Notes: generated from the letters alone by a model not told the origin. A DNA stretch of 64,000 nucleotides from Cohnella sp. AR92 (GCF_003990975.1 NZ_RZJR01000007.1:187079-251078), one strand, 5' to 3'; counted from the first letter of the stretch, positions 8,754 to 16,561 are shown. Numbers and translations: made by a program.

Positions 8754-8783
8754 TTTATAGTGCTTGAAATTGCAAGTTTGTAA
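8754..8783 (-). promoter_or_regulatory. Predicted uxaBA promoter with dyad in the spacer
   Basis: On the minus strand TTACAA (-35, 8778-8783) and TATAAA (-10, 8754-8759) are separated by 18 bases. Inside the spacer lies CTTGCAATTTCAAG (8763-8776), with CTTG/CAAG arms, a candidate operator. The divergent AraC-family gene starting at 8833 is the natural regulator. Confidence 0.6.
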
Positions 8784-8832
8784 CTTTTTTTGATATCCTA
8801 ATGAGGAAAACGGGACGAAGGAGAGATGCCGC

Positions 8833-9705
8833 ATGAATCCGTATCGCAAGCCGTTCTTCGGGGACCCCCTCTTCCCCTTCGAATTGGTCTACCACGACAA
8901 AAAGAACCCCGCCGGGGAGCTTCCCGACCATCTGCATGACCGGTACGAGCTCGTCTACGTGCATAAGGGCTGCGGAACGTTCTTTATCGATAAAACCTTC
9001 TATGAGAAAAAACCAGGCGATCTGTTCATCATCCCAGGCAATACGATCCACCGTTCCGCTCCCGACGAAGCGAATCCTTACGTCACGAGCGCGGCGTTCT
9101 TCTCGCCGGCCTTCGCCAAGACGGAATCGCTGGACGATTCGTATTCGCCGCTGCGTTCCTTCGATTCCTCCCGGAAGCACAAGAGCTACAAGCTGGAGCT
9201 GCCCGAACCGCTTCAAGCTGAATTCGAGGAGCTTCTTAAGCGGATGGATCTGGAGCTGCGCGAGCGCCGGCTCGGCTACCGGGAGGCGGTTCGCCTGCAG
9301 CTCGGGGAGCTGCTTCTGCGCTTGAATCGATATGCCGCCACCCTATCTCCCGAGGATTCTTCCATCGATCACGGCGTCGGGCCGGCCTGGATGAAGGAAG
9401 CGCTGCGGGCGATCGATGAGCACCCTGAGCAGGATGCGAGCCTCGCGGAGATGTCGCGCCGGTCGGCGGTAACCCCGCCTCACTTCTCCCGGGTGTTCAA
9501 GCAGCTGACCGGCATGAACCTGACCGACTACGTCAACGCCAAGCGAATCATCCTCGCCAAGGAGCTGCTCGCGAACAGCGACGACAGCGTCGGGCTTATC
9601 GCCGAACGTTGCGGCTTCAACAGCCTGCCTCACTTCCACCGGGTGTTCAAAGCGTTCACCGGAATGTCACCCGCCGCGTACAAGAAGAGCTCGCATCTAT
9701 CTTAA
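8833..9705 (+). CDS. AraC-family regulator divergent from uxaBA
   Basis: 290 residues with an N-terminal cupin sensor domain (DHLHDRYELVYVHKGCG, KKPGDLFIIPGNTIHRS) and a C-terminal double helix-turn-helix (ASLAEMSRRSAVTPPHFSRV and SVGLIAERCGFNSLPHFHRV blocks). GGAGAG precedes the ATG. Because it shares the 150-bp control region with uxaBA, it most likely activates that operon in the presence of a uronate or rhamnogalacturonan-derived sugar; this is inferred from position only. It is of RhaS/YesN-like size without a receiver domain. Confidence 0.87.
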   Translation: MNPYRKPFFGDPLFPFELVYHDKKNPAGELPDHLHDRYELVYVHKGCGTFFIDKTFYEKKPGDLFIIPGNTIHRSAPDEANPYVTSAAFFSPAFAKTESLDDSYSPLRSFDSSRKHKSYKLELPEPLQAEFEELLKRMDLELRERRLGYREAVRLQLGELLLRLNRYAATLSPEDSSIDHGVGPAWMKEALRAIDEHPEQDASLAEMSRRSAVTPPHFSRVFKQLTGMNLTDYVNAKRIILAKELLANSDDSVGLIAERCGFNSLPHFHRVFKAFTGMSPAAYKKSSHLS

Positions 9706-9781
9706 ACAGCCGAAGCGGACGAGCCGTTCACTCGCTGCGCACGATGTCGGAAGCAGTCCCGCCAGACGATAGGCATATCCA

Positions 9782-10366
9782 TCAGCATCGCCTAATAATA
9801 TGAGCCGTAATGGCCTGCACGAACGGCTCGTCGAGTGACCCATGGCCGTTCAACAGCCGGTACCAGATCGGCCCGTAACAGAGGTCGGCAAGCAGCTCCA
9901 GATCGGCGTCCTTCGGCAGCTCGCCTCTTGCGGCTCCGCGCTGCAGAAGAGCGATGAGCATTGCCCTACGAGAGGAAATGAATGACTCGCGGAATATCTG
10001 AGCGAAGCCGTCGTCGAACTGGGCTTCCGCCATCAAACTGCGCATGATCCCACCCGCGCCCTGTGTCAACGAACGGCAAGTATCGCCGATGTAGAGGAGC
10101 AAGTCCGATTCAAGCGAGCCTGTATCCGGAACCCCAATGTCATGAAGGGCTTGCTGCTTCATCACGTCCATGACGATGGAGGCGATGTTTGGCCACCATC
10201 GGTACAAAGTGGGCTTGCCAACGCCCGCCGCCTTGGCGATGCCTTCCATTGTAAGCTCCTTGTAGGTCGACGTCTGCAACAGCTGGCGTACTGCCGTTAA
10301 CACCGCCTCCATCGCCTGTTGGCTTCTTGGGCGGCCGGGTGCCGGTTTGACTTGATGTCTATCCAT
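9782..10366 (-). CDS. TetR/AcrR-family repressor
   Basis: 194 residues. The N-terminal 65 residues hold the TetR helix-turn-helix (LTMEGIAKAAGVGKPTLYRWWPN), and the rest is the helical ligand-binding domain of the AcrR C-terminal type. It is divergent from the SDR gene at 10479; ACGTTACGTTACGT repeats in the SDR promoter are its likely binding site. The same control region probably also serves its own gene. The effector is unknown; TetR/SDR pairs often respond to small reactive or hydrophobic molecules. Confidence 0.9.
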   Translation of the reverse strand: MDRHQVKPAPGRPRSQQAMEAVLTAVRQLLQTSTYKELTMEGIAKAAGVGKPTLYRWWPNIASIVMDVMKQQALHDIGVPDTGSLESDLLLYIGDTCRSLTQGAGGIMRSLMAEAQFDDGFAQIFRESFISSRRAMLIALLQRGAARGELPKDADLELLADLCYGPIWYRLLNGHGSLDEPFVQAITAHIIRRC

Positions 10367-10402
10367 AAATAACTCCTCCAGGTAAATATTTCAAAATCCC
10401 TA

Positions 10403-10432
10403 TTTACATTACGTTACGTTACGTATTATAAT
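10403..10432 (+). promoter_or_regulatory. SDR promoter with embedded TetR-type operator
   Basis: TTTACA (10403-10408) and a perfect TATAAT (10427-10432) are separated by 18 bases. The spacer contains three direct TTACG repeats (TTACGTTACGTTACG), and similar half sites on the other strand. A repressor bound there would block RNA polymerase. The -10 box is about 46 bases before the SDR ATG, which has a perfect AGGAGG. Confidence 0.75.
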
Positions 10433-10478
10433 CCGAACAAGAAAACAAATCAATCGGTACGTATAGGAGGAACTGAAC

Positions 10479-11204
10479 ATGGGATTAGGAATTCAAGGGC
10501 AACGCATTATTATTATGGGCGGCACATCCGGTATGGGGCTCGCATCCGCACAGATGCTTTCGGCAGGAGGGGCCGAGGTCGTCATTACAGGGCGGGACAG
10601 CGCCAAGCTTGAAGAAGCACTTCGGCAGCTCGGTGGCAACGCTTCGGGCGAGCGTCTCGATGCGAGCTCCCCGGAAGCGGTCAAATCATTCTACGAACGC
10701 CAAGGCGCATTCGATCATCTCATTATATCCGTGTCCGGTGCCAAGGGAGCTGGGAATTTCCGCGAGCTCGCACTGGATGATCTGCGCGGCGGCTTCGAGG
10801 CCAAGTTCTGGCCGCAGCTCACGGCAGCCCAGCTGAGCTTGAACACGATCAGCGCGAACGGCTCCATCACGTTCATTACGGCCATCTCCGCCCGTCGCGT
10901 TTCTCCGGGGACTTCCGGCCTAGCCGCCATCAACGCAGCGCTGGAAGCGATGGTACCCAATCTTGCGCTCGAGCTTGCGCCGCTGCGTATCAATGCCGTT
11001 TCACCAGGTGTCGTCAACACAGCCTGGTGGAATTGGCTGCCGGCTGAGCAGCGCGAGGCAGCGTTTAGCAACTATGCCGAAAATACGCCGGTCGGTCGGG
11101 TAGGCGCACCCGATGATATTGCCAAGGCCATCGCCTATCTGGTCGACAATACCTTTGTCACCGGAACGGTTCTCGAAGTGGACGGCGGCTTGCGGCTGAA
11201 ATAA
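10479..11204 (+). CDS. SDR-fold protein lacking the Tyr-x-x-x-Lys catalytic pair
   Basis: 241 residues, the length of classical short-chain dehydrogenases. The dinucleotide-binding motif GGTSGMG is present (residues 14-20), as are the LRINAVSPGVVNT block and the C-terminal VTGTVLEVDGG. The active-site stretch, however, reads TAISARRVSPGTSGLAAINA: the positions of catalytic Tyr and Lys align with Leu and Asn. It therefore resembles the small SDR group that binds NAD(P) but lacks the standard catalytic residues. Function is unknown; a sensor-like or non-redox role is possible. It is controlled by the divergent TetR gene and ends in a terminator at 11222-11245. Confidence 0.85.
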   Translation: MGLGIQGQRIIIMGGTSGMGLASAQMLSAGGAEVVITGRDSAKLEEALRQLGGNASGERLDASSPEAVKSFYERQGAFDHLIISVSGAKGAGNFRELALDDLRGGFEAKFWPQLTAAQLSLNTISANGSITFITAISARRVSPGTSGLAAINAALEAMVPNLALELAPLRINAVSPGVVNTAWWNWLPAEQREAAFSNYAENTPVGRVGAPDDIAKAIAYLVDNTFVTGTVLEVDGGLRLK

Positions 11205-11221
11205 ATCGATTAGAGAAATCG

Positions 11222-11245
11222 AAAGGCACCCGCTTGGGTGCCTTT
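11222..11245. terminator. Bidirectional terminator between SDR and SRPBCC genes
   Basis: AAAGGCACCC and GGGTGCCTTT form a perfect 10-bp stem around a four-base loop, with A and T runs at the ends, so it works in both directions. It separates the converging SDR gene and SRPBCC gene. Confidence 0.85.
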
Positions 11246-11257
11246 ACCTTTAGAAAT

Positions 11258-11761
11258 TTAATGATTCCGAATGCCATCGTGCCGGACCATAGCCTCGCGC
11301 CTTCGCATCAGTTCCTTCTCCAGACTCTCTCTCCCCTTAGTCATTGCCCAGTGATGGTTCGAGATGAAGAACGGCTTCAAGATCGGCGAGAACAGCTTGA
11401 GCAGGAGCTTCTCGGCGTTCACGTACCAATCGAATTGTACATTCACGTATTCCCCGTCCTGCTCGAACCGCCACGTTCCGTGACCGACCAAGTCCCCGGA
11501 GGACTTCAAGGAGATGGAATGCGGCGCTTGTTCGGCTGTCTTGCATGACCTCCAGCGAAGCTTGTACGGCAGCTTGCCCCTTGAAAGAATCTCATAGACT
11601 TCGTTGCCAGTCTCCTTGTCCGTGCCTCCGGTTTGAATCTTCAGGTACACTTCGGGCCACCAGCGTTGATAGTCTAAGAAGTCGGAGCATACTTCATAGA
11701 TCTCCCAGATGTTTCCCTTCACCCGCCAATGGGTCGGCATATAATATTCGTTCGCAGCCAT
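11258..11761 (-). CDS. SRPBCC (START-like) family protein
   Basis: 167 residues with the pattern of polyketide cyclase/START-type ligand-binding proteins: an N-terminal IWEIYEVCSDFLDYQRWWPEV helix region with the typical DYQRWWP block, beta strands with SLKSSGDLVGHGTWRFEQDG and a long C-terminal helix (KGRESLEKELMRRREAM). These proteins form a hydrophobic cavity; the ligand is unknown. It starts 3 bp after the stop of a 42-residue membrane peptide (TAAGCCATG arrangement), so the two are translationally coupled. Confidence 0.8.
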   Translation of the reverse strand: MAANEYYMPTHWRVKGNIWEIYEVCSDFLDYQRWWPEVYLKIQTGGTDKETGNEVYEILSRGKLPYKLRWRSCKTAEQAPHSISLKSSGDLVGHGTWRFEQDGEYVNVQFDWYVNAEKLLLKLFSPILKPFFISNHHWAMTKGRESLEKELMRRREAMVRHDGIRNH

Positions 11762-11764
11762 GGC

Positions 11765-11893
11765 TTATTTCATCCCCTTTAATAGCTGTTCGATTTCAGG
11801 ACTTAACGATATCGCCCGCAAGAGGACGACCAAGCTGACGCTGAGCAGCATACAAGCGATTAGGAATGTCCAAATTCGACGCAAGGTTCGCAT
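11765..11893 (-). CDS. 42-residue single-span membrane peptide
   Basis: Small gene with a strong GGAGGAG 4-5 bases before the ATG at 11891-11893. The product begins MRTLRRIWTFLIACMLL, continues with a hydrophobic SVSLVVLLRA segment and ends with a charged tail EIEQLLKGMK. Its N terminus is strongly basic and the hydrophobic stretch (residues 8-27) is long enough to cross the membrane once, with the N terminus inside. It ends 3 bp before the SRPBCC start codon and is almost certainly co-translated with it. I recognise no family; it may anchor or partner the SRPBCC protein (inference). Confidence 0.7.
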   Translation of the reverse strand: MRTLRRIWTFLIACMLLSVSLVVLLRAISLSPEIEQLLKGMK

Positions 11894-11951
11894 AATTCTC
11901 CTCCAAATAGCAAATGAATCATTGTCTATTAATGTAGAATATTTGGGTATA

Positions 11952-11980
11952 ATAAAAAATCCCCCGAATGGGGGGGATTG
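11952..11980 (-). terminator. Terminator of the LytS-like/REC-LuxR operon
   Basis: On the minus strand a C-rich/G-rich stem (AATCCCCC with GGGGGATT, loop ATTC) is followed by TTTTTTATTATA, directly downstream of the response regulator stop codon. Confidence 0.85.
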
Positions 11981-11997
11981 GATAGAGAGCCTATCGG

Positions 11998-12591
11998 CTA
12001 TTGAACGATCTTCAATTCCTTGGCGCGCTGCAGCGCCCTCACGCGATTATTGACGTCCAGCTTCCGGAAGACGTTCTTCAAATGAGACTTAACCGTTTCC
12101 GAAGTGATGTGCAAAGCCTCCGCGATTTGCCTATTGGATAACCCCTCGGCCATATATTGGACGATTCGGGTCTCCTGTCCGGTCAGCAAGCCGGTTGCTG
12201 CAGCCGGTTCCCCCTCGAAAGCGTAATCGCGATACTTCTCCTTGATCTTCGCCCACGTCCGGGCGAGCCGTTGTTCCTTCACCGGCTTCATTAAGTAGTC
12301 TAACGCGTTCACTTCGAACGCCTGTACCGCATAATCGTCAAAGCCCGTGACGAAAATGACGGATAGGAAAGGATCACGCTCTAGCAATAATCGGGACAAC
12401 GACATCCCGTCAACCTCCGGCATGGAGATATCGAGGAACGCCACCTGAAAGGAATTGGCTCGCGCATACTCAAACGCCTCTCGCGGGGTCAGAAACGCGC
12501 CGCATACTTCGAGTTCCTCATATCCGGCAAGCAGATTCTTCAGCCGTCGCATCGACAAAGGTTCATCGTCCACGATAATAGCTCTTATCAT
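11998..12591 (-). CDS. Response regulator with LytR-type receiver and LuxR-type DNA-binding domain
   Basis: 197 residues. The receiver domain (1-120) has the acidic pair D8-D9, phospho-acceptor D54 in VAFLDISMPEVDG, and the sequence VTGFDDYAVQAFEVNALDYLMKPV that is characteristic of LytTR-type regulators. The output domain, however, is a GerE/LuxR helix-turn-helix (TGQETRIVQYMAEGLSNRQI, then ALHITSETVKSHLKNVFRKL), not LytTR. It overlaps the 3' end of the kinase gene by 29 bp, so the pair is translationally coupled. The signal and targets are not evident. Confidence 0.9.
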   Translation of the reverse strand: MIRAIIVDDEPLSMRRLKNLLAGYEELEVCGAFLTPREAFEYARANSFQVAFLDISMPEVDGMSLSRLLLERDPFLSVIFVTGFDDYAVQAFEVNALDYLMKPVKEQRLARTWAKIKEKYRDYAFEGEPAAATGLLTGQETRIVQYMAEGLSNRQIAEALHITSETVKSHLKNVFRKLDVNNRVRALQRAKELKIVQ

Positions 12592-13804
12592 CCAACTTCC
12601 TCCCGTCTGACGGATAGGGGAGCTCGAAAAGCACCTTCGTTCCGATTCCGACCGTACTTTTGACTTGCAGGCTTGCGTCGTATAACAGCTTGATCCGTCG
12701 CGCTATATTTCTCAGCCCTATTCCGCTGTGCTTCGAATCCGGACCAAAGACTTCTTGCCGCTTCGCCTCGCTCATTCCGCATCCGTTATCCTCGACGGCG
12801 AACCGAAGCTTCCCGTCCAGCTCCCGAATCGAGATTTTGACGGTACCGCCTCTTACGCTAGACATCAGACCGTGCTTGATCGCATTCTCGACCAATGGCT
12901 GCAAGATAAGCGGCGGAATCAGGCGATTCGGGTCGGCCTCGATGTCGTACTCGATGACTAACCGGTCGGCGAAGCGTACTTTTTCGATATTAAGGTAAGC
13001 TTGGATCAATTCCAATTCGTTCTCCAATGTCGTGAAGGTGGCCATTTGCTTGAAGTTGAGCCCGCTTCTGAGATATTGGGAGAGGTCCAGCGTAAGCTGT
13101 TCCGCCTGGCGGGGGTCCTCGGCGCAGAGGGCGGCTATCGAATTCAGAGCATTGTATAGAAAATGCGGTTGAATCTGCGAACGTAAAAAAGCGATCTCCG
13201 CATCTTTGGCTTCTGCCACTCGCTGCTGATTTTTCTCGAGCGTATCCTTAATGGTCTCATTCATCGCAACGAAGATCAGCACGACGGCCATCATCACCAA
13301 GGTGTACAGAAGAATAGCGCCCAAGAAAGTTCTGGACAAGCCGATAAAGATGGCCATAGACACAAAACTGCTAACGCAATAGCCAACCGTGAGACCTATC
13401 GCTATCCGCAGCCTTTGGTTCTTATTCCCTTGCAGGAATCGGGACTGGAAGAACATGAATATCGGGATGCACATGAACACCGCCAGCGTCGTCGCATAGA
13501 AACCTCCATCCATCCCAAGGTAGGAGCGGTAAAGCAGAATAAGCAAGGATAGAAAAAGCGTCGTCTCGAACCCGCCGTAGAAAGTTCCCAGAAGCATCGG
13601 AACGATGCGGATATCGACGCTTAATTGATCGGTAACATGGACGGGAAAGGTCATGCACAACACAAGTGCGACTCCGAATAGAACAGCCTGGGTCAGCCTG
13701 AAATACTTAAATCTCCCGAAGCCGATCGAATAAAACAATTGGAAAGCGAAAATCAACGTAACGACGAACGCCACTTGCAGCAATAATTCTTCGAGGATAT
13801 TCAT
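12563..13804 (-). CDS. LytS-like membrane histidine kinase
   Basis: 413 residues. The first 185 residues contain about six hydrophobic segments, with FPVHVTDQLSVDIRIVPMLL and GTFYGGFETTLFLSLLILL resembling the 5TM-LYT sensor. A His_kinase domain follows with the phospho-acceptor His214 in RSQIQPHFLYNALNSI, then HATPase_c with N box PLVENAIKHGL and G boxes VEDNGCGM and GIGLRNI. Such kinases sense cell envelope state or extracellular metabolites (family knowledge). It overlaps the downstream regulator gene. The 102-bp gap to the VOC gene contains no clear terminator. Confidence 0.9.
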   Translation of the reverse strand: MNILEELLLQVAFVVTLIFAFQLFYSIGFGRFKYFRLTQAVLFGVALVLCMTFPVHVTDQLSVDIRIVPMLLGTFYGGFETTLFLSLLILLYRSYLGMDGGFYATTLAVFMCIPIFMFFQSRFLQGNKNQRLRIAIGLTVGYCVSSFVSMAIFIGLSRTFLGAILLYTLVMMAVVLIFVAMNETIKDTLEKNQQRVAEAKDAEIAFLRSQIQPHFLYNALNSIAALCAEDPRQAEQLTLDLSQYLRSGLNFKQMATFTTLENELELIQAYLNIEKVRFADRLVIEYDIEADPNRLIPPLILQPLVENAIKHGLMSSVRGGTVKISIRELDGKLRFAVEDNGCGMSEAKRQEVFGPDSKHSGIGLRNIARRIKLLYDASLQVKSTVGIGTKVLFELPYPSDGRKLDDKSYYRGR

Positions 13805-13906
13805 AATGACAGCCCTATATCCTTCCCACCCGTTCTATTATGAATATTGTAAATACTTTCTGGCTGTTTTGTCTAACGGGGATGTCGGGCCCTCATTGCG
13901 AAGAAT

Positions 13907-14311
13907 TCAATGCCTACCTCTAAACCGTTTAATCGCCTCCTCGGTCACCGGCTCGAAGAGGTTAAGAAGGTTGCCGTCGGGATCGCGGAACAGCATGGAA
14001 CGGTTCCCCCAGGGCATCGTGGTCGGTTCCATAACCCAATTATCGACATAAGGCTTCAAGCGTTCATATTCGGCCTCGACATCGTCCACGCGGAACTCCA
14101 TCATGACAGTGCGATTACTGGCCGCCACTGCGGAATCGGCGCCGAATAGCTGCGTCGTCTGGGAGTGGCCGATTGCAAGGGTGAACGACGGCGCGACGAG
14201 TTCGGCAAATACCAGCGCGGGTCGTTCCGCCGAAACCCCCATGACTTTCTCATAGAACTCGACGAGACGATCCACGTCGTCCGTAATGATCCGTACAGAA
14301 GCGAAATTCAC
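13907..14311 (-). CDS. VOC-superfamily (glyoxalase/bleomycin resistance-like) protein
   Basis: About 134 residues with two beta-alpha-beta-beta-beta modules: an N-terminal VRIITDDVDRLVEFYEKVMGV and a C-terminal MMEFRVDDVEAEYERLK...NRSMLFRDPDGNLLNLFEPV. DPDGN followed by LFEP is the hallmark end of the fold and contains the metal-ligand Glu. Members are metal-dependent isomerases, dioxygenases or drug-binding proteins; no specific role can be given. I prefer the GTG at 14309-14311 because AGGAAGG lies 9 bases before it; it directly abuts the ATG at 14320, too close for that start. Confidence 0.82.
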   Translation of the reverse strand: MNFASVRIITDDVDRLVEFYEKVMGVSAERPALVFAELVAPSFTLAIGHSQTTQLFGADSAVAASNRTVMMEFRVDDVEAEYERLKPYVDNWVMEPTTMPWGNRSMLFRDPDGNLLNLFEPVTEEAIKRFRGRH

Positions 14312-14372
14312 AAATATCATCCTTCCTGTCTTTTTTACTTCTCTATCGCCTTTACATTTACATATCCCATTA

Positions 14373-14407
14373 TAAAAAACGCTACTGACAACGTTATGTC
14401 AGTAGCG
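14373..14407 (-). terminator. Terminator overlapping the WYL gene stop codon
   Basis: CGCTACTGAC and GTCAGTAGCG form a perfect 10-bp stem; on the minus strand it is followed by TTTTTTATAA. The stop codon of the WYL regulator (14399-14401) lies inside the stem. Confidence 0.9.
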
Positions 14408-15346
14408 TTTTAGAATTTTCTGGGCTTCCTCACGAACCCGATTCCGAAACGATTCGGGTTCCAACACGATTACGCCCGCTCCCCAGCCAAGCACCCATTG
14501 CAGCACTTCATCCGGCAAACGAACGCGTAAGACCACATCCAATCCATCTTGATGCTCTTTCATATCCTCTATGTAAGGATAGTTCGATTCCTTCACTTTA
14601 TCTGCAATGTCATGGTTAAATCGAAGGCATACTCGCAAGCGGCGATCGTCTAAAGGGGTATACTCCTTTAAGTCAAAATGCGCCGGGAGTTCGAATGATT
14701 CGTCTAGTTCGATAAGTTCAGTCATTCGGGACAACCGGAAATGGCGGATGTCTTGGCGCAGATCGCACCGGGCCACAAGCATCCAAGACCCTTCAACGAG
14801 TACAAGGCCATATGGAGCGGCGGTACGTTCGCTATGGCGGCCCTCCGTGGAATCCGCAATTCTTTTGGAATAATGAAATCCGATCTTTCGCCCATCCAAT
14901 AGAGCTCGGCGGATCTTATCGAGATTCTCCCTTTCGTTCGACTCAGCTGCCTGTTTGCCAGGAGCAAGCAATCGCAGCGACTTGCGTATACGGGAGGTCT
15001 CACGGCGGACCGTGTCTGATAGAGTGGCCTCGATTTTCCTCCTCGCAGCATTAGCTCTTTCCCGATAATCATCATCGAATCGTTGCTCGATAAAGTCCGT
15101 TCCGATAAGCAAGGTCACGGCTTCCTCTATCGTGAAACGAATCGGCGGCAGAAAATACCCCTCCATTAAGGAATACCCTTTGCCAGTAGTACCTGTAATC
15201 GGCACGCCCGCTTCGCTTAGAGCTTGAATGTCGCGATAGACGGTCCTCACACTGATTTCAAATCGTGCAGCCAAATCTTCGGCACGTACCGCATGCCTGC
15301 CTTGCAGCTCTAGCACGATGGCCAACAAACGATCGGTTTTGTTCAT
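14399..15346 (-). CDS. DeoR-like HTH / WYL-domain transcriptional regulator (YafY type)
   Basis: 315 residues. The N-terminal winged helix-turn-helix (HAVRAEDLAARFEISVRTVY followed by RDIQALSEAGVPI) is followed by the PF13280-type WYL domain (RKIGFHYSKR, GLVLVEGSWMLVARCDLR) and a C-terminal WCX extension. WYL regulators bind nucleic acids or nucleotides as ligands and often respond to DNA damage; in this genus many act on neighbouring small enzymes. I chose the ATG at 15344-15346 after AGGGGG; the longer open frame upstream has no family similarity. The neighbouring VOC gene could be a target (inference). Confidence 0.87.
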   Translation of the reverse strand: MNKTDRLLAIVLELQGRHAVRAEDLAARFEISVRTVYRDIQALSEAGVPITGTTGKGYSLMEGYFLPPIRFTIEEAVTLLIGTDFIEQRFDDDYRERANAARRKIEATLSDTVRRETSRIRKSLRLLAPGKQAAESNERENLDKIRRALLDGRKIGFHYSKRIADSTEGRHSERTAAPYGLVLVEGSWMLVARCDLRQDIRHFRLSRMTELIELDESFELPAHFDLKEYTPLDDRRLRVCLRFNHDIADKVKESNYPYIEDMKEHQDGLDVVLRVRLPDEVLQWVLGWGAGVIVLEPESFRNRVREEAQKILKRY

Positions 15347-15418
15347 TGACTGCCCCCTTGAAACGTGATCCTGCTCGTCCCTTAATGCCAAAAGACACCG
15401 TCTATCGGCGAAATTTGA

Positions 15419-15441
15419 AAGGCACCCATTTGGGGGTGCCT
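15419..15441 (-). terminator. Terminator of the HxlR gene
   Basis: GGCACCC and GGGTGCC arms; on the minus strand followed by TTTCAAATTT, 12 bases after the HxlR stop codon. Confidence 0.75.
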
Positions 15442-15453
15442 CGATATATTTGA

Positions 15454-15795
15454 TTATTGACGTATTTCCTTTATTTTTGGCAGGATATTCTTTTCGCCCC
15501 AATCGCTCATCTGATCAAGAAATACAATCATTGATCGTCCTGACAAAGTCAGTGTATATTCTACTCTTGGTCGAGGCTCCGGATAGGATTCCCTTTCAAT
15601 AATTCCGTCACACTCAAGCTCGCGAAGCTGTTCTGTTAGCATTTTTTTCGAAATGGATGGAAGATGCCTAAGCAATTCGCTATAACGTATTGGCTTTTCA
15701 TTATTATATAAATACCGATAAATGGGGATTTTCCATCTGCCGCTTAATATCGATAACACGATCTCTGCCGGACACTCATTTCGCTGGACAGGCAT
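15454..15795 (-). CDS. HxlR-family winged-helix regulator
   Basis: 113 residues, the typical HxlR length. A Cys near the N terminus (RNECPAEIVLSILSGRWK) precedes the winged helix (LRHLPSISKKMLTEQLRELE and IERESYPEPRPRVEYTLT). Members with this Cys often sense electrophiles or oxidants (YodB/HypR type). I chose the ATG at 15793-15795 following AGGTGAG; the longer frame lacks homology. Divergent from the NADP-binding protein at 15915, which it probably represses. The gene is clearly more AT-rich than its neighbours beyond 14.4 and 16.9 kb. Confidence 0.88.
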   Translation of the reverse strand: MPVQRNECPAEIVLSILSGRWKIPIYRYLYNNEKPIRYSELLRHLPSISKKMLTEQLRELECDGIIERESYPEPRPRVEYTLTLSGRSMIVFLDQMSDWGEKNILPKIKEIRQ

Positions 15796-15866
15796 TCTCT
15801 CACCTCGCTTACAAACATTATATCCCATTGCATATAAAAACGGTTTGGATACTAAAAAGTGCCTAA

Positions 15867-15895
15867 TTACTCACAAGACTTAATGTTCATATAAT
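15867..15895 (+). promoter_or_regulatory. Predicted promoter of the NADP-binding gene
   Basis: TTACTC (15867-15872) and a perfect TATAAT (15890-15895) with a 17-base spacer, 20 bases before the ATG of the 15915 gene. It lies in the HxlR/reductase intergenic region and so is the probable HxlR target. Confidence 0.5.
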
Positions 15896-15914
15896 TGCCC
15901 GTAGAAGGGAGAGG

Positions 15915-16559
15915 ATGAGCATGAACATTGGTATTCTCGGGGCGGGGAATGTAGGCAAAATTTTAGGCAAAGGATTAGTTACGGCAGGTTATCAAGTATT
16001 AATCAGCAGCCGTGAGCCCCACGATCCAAAGCATTTTACCTGGAAGCAAGAAGTAGGTAAATCAGGGGATATCGCATCATTTAATGAAGCCGCGCTGTTT
16101 GGTGAGATCATTATTGTGGCTCTTCCGTGGTCCTGCCTAAAAGAAGTGGTTGAAGCTATTGATCCTGTCTATTTGCAAAATAAGACGGTCATTGATGTAA
16201 GCAACGCCGTACATTTTGACAATGGGCCACGTTTACAGCTTGTCGATAGATCAGTTGCGGAAATTATCCAACAGTTGTTGCCAGAAAGCCATGTTGTTAA
16301 AACACTCAACACCGTCAGCGATAAGATCATGATTTATCCGAAATTCAGGGAAGGCTCACCTATCATGTTTATATCCGGAAACAATACTTCATCCAAGAAT
16401 CAGGTCAATTCTCTGCTCAAGGACCTTGGTTGGCCCTTGATCGTTGACTTAGGCGACATTAGACAAAGCCGACTGCAAGAATCAATTATGCTCGCATGTG
16501 TGATTAGTGAAAATCAATTACAGTCGCCAGGATCCGCATTTGCCTTGCTAAGACATTAA
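15915..16559 (+). CDS. NADP-binding F420-dependent reductase-like protein
   Basis: 214 residues starting MSMNIGILGAGNVGKILGKG, the Rossmann dinucleotide-binding motif at the N terminus, followed by SSREPH, IIIVALPWSCLKEVVEAI and KTVIDVSNAVHFDNGP, a layout found in NADPH:F420 reductase-like (NADP_F420_oxidored) and Npun-type proteins. Late blocks include VVKTLNTVSDKIM and ISGNN. Such proteins are often controlled by HxlR regulators and implicated in quinone or electrophile stress, but the reaction is unknown. Either the first ATG (15915) or the third codon ATG (15921) can be the start; both have GGAG nearby. AT-rich composition matches the HxlR gene. Confidence 0.75.
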   Translation: MSMNIGILGAGNVGKILGKGLVTAGYQVLISSREPHDPKHFTWKQEVGKSGDIASFNEAALFGEIIIVALPWSCLKEVVEAIDPVYLQNKTVIDVSNAVHFDNGPRLQLVDRSVAEIIQQLLPESHVVKTLNTVSDKIMIYPKFREGSPIMFISGNNTSSKNQVNSLLKDLGWPLIVDLGDIRQSRLQESIMLACVISENQLQSPGSAFALLRH

Positions 16560-16561
16560 TA

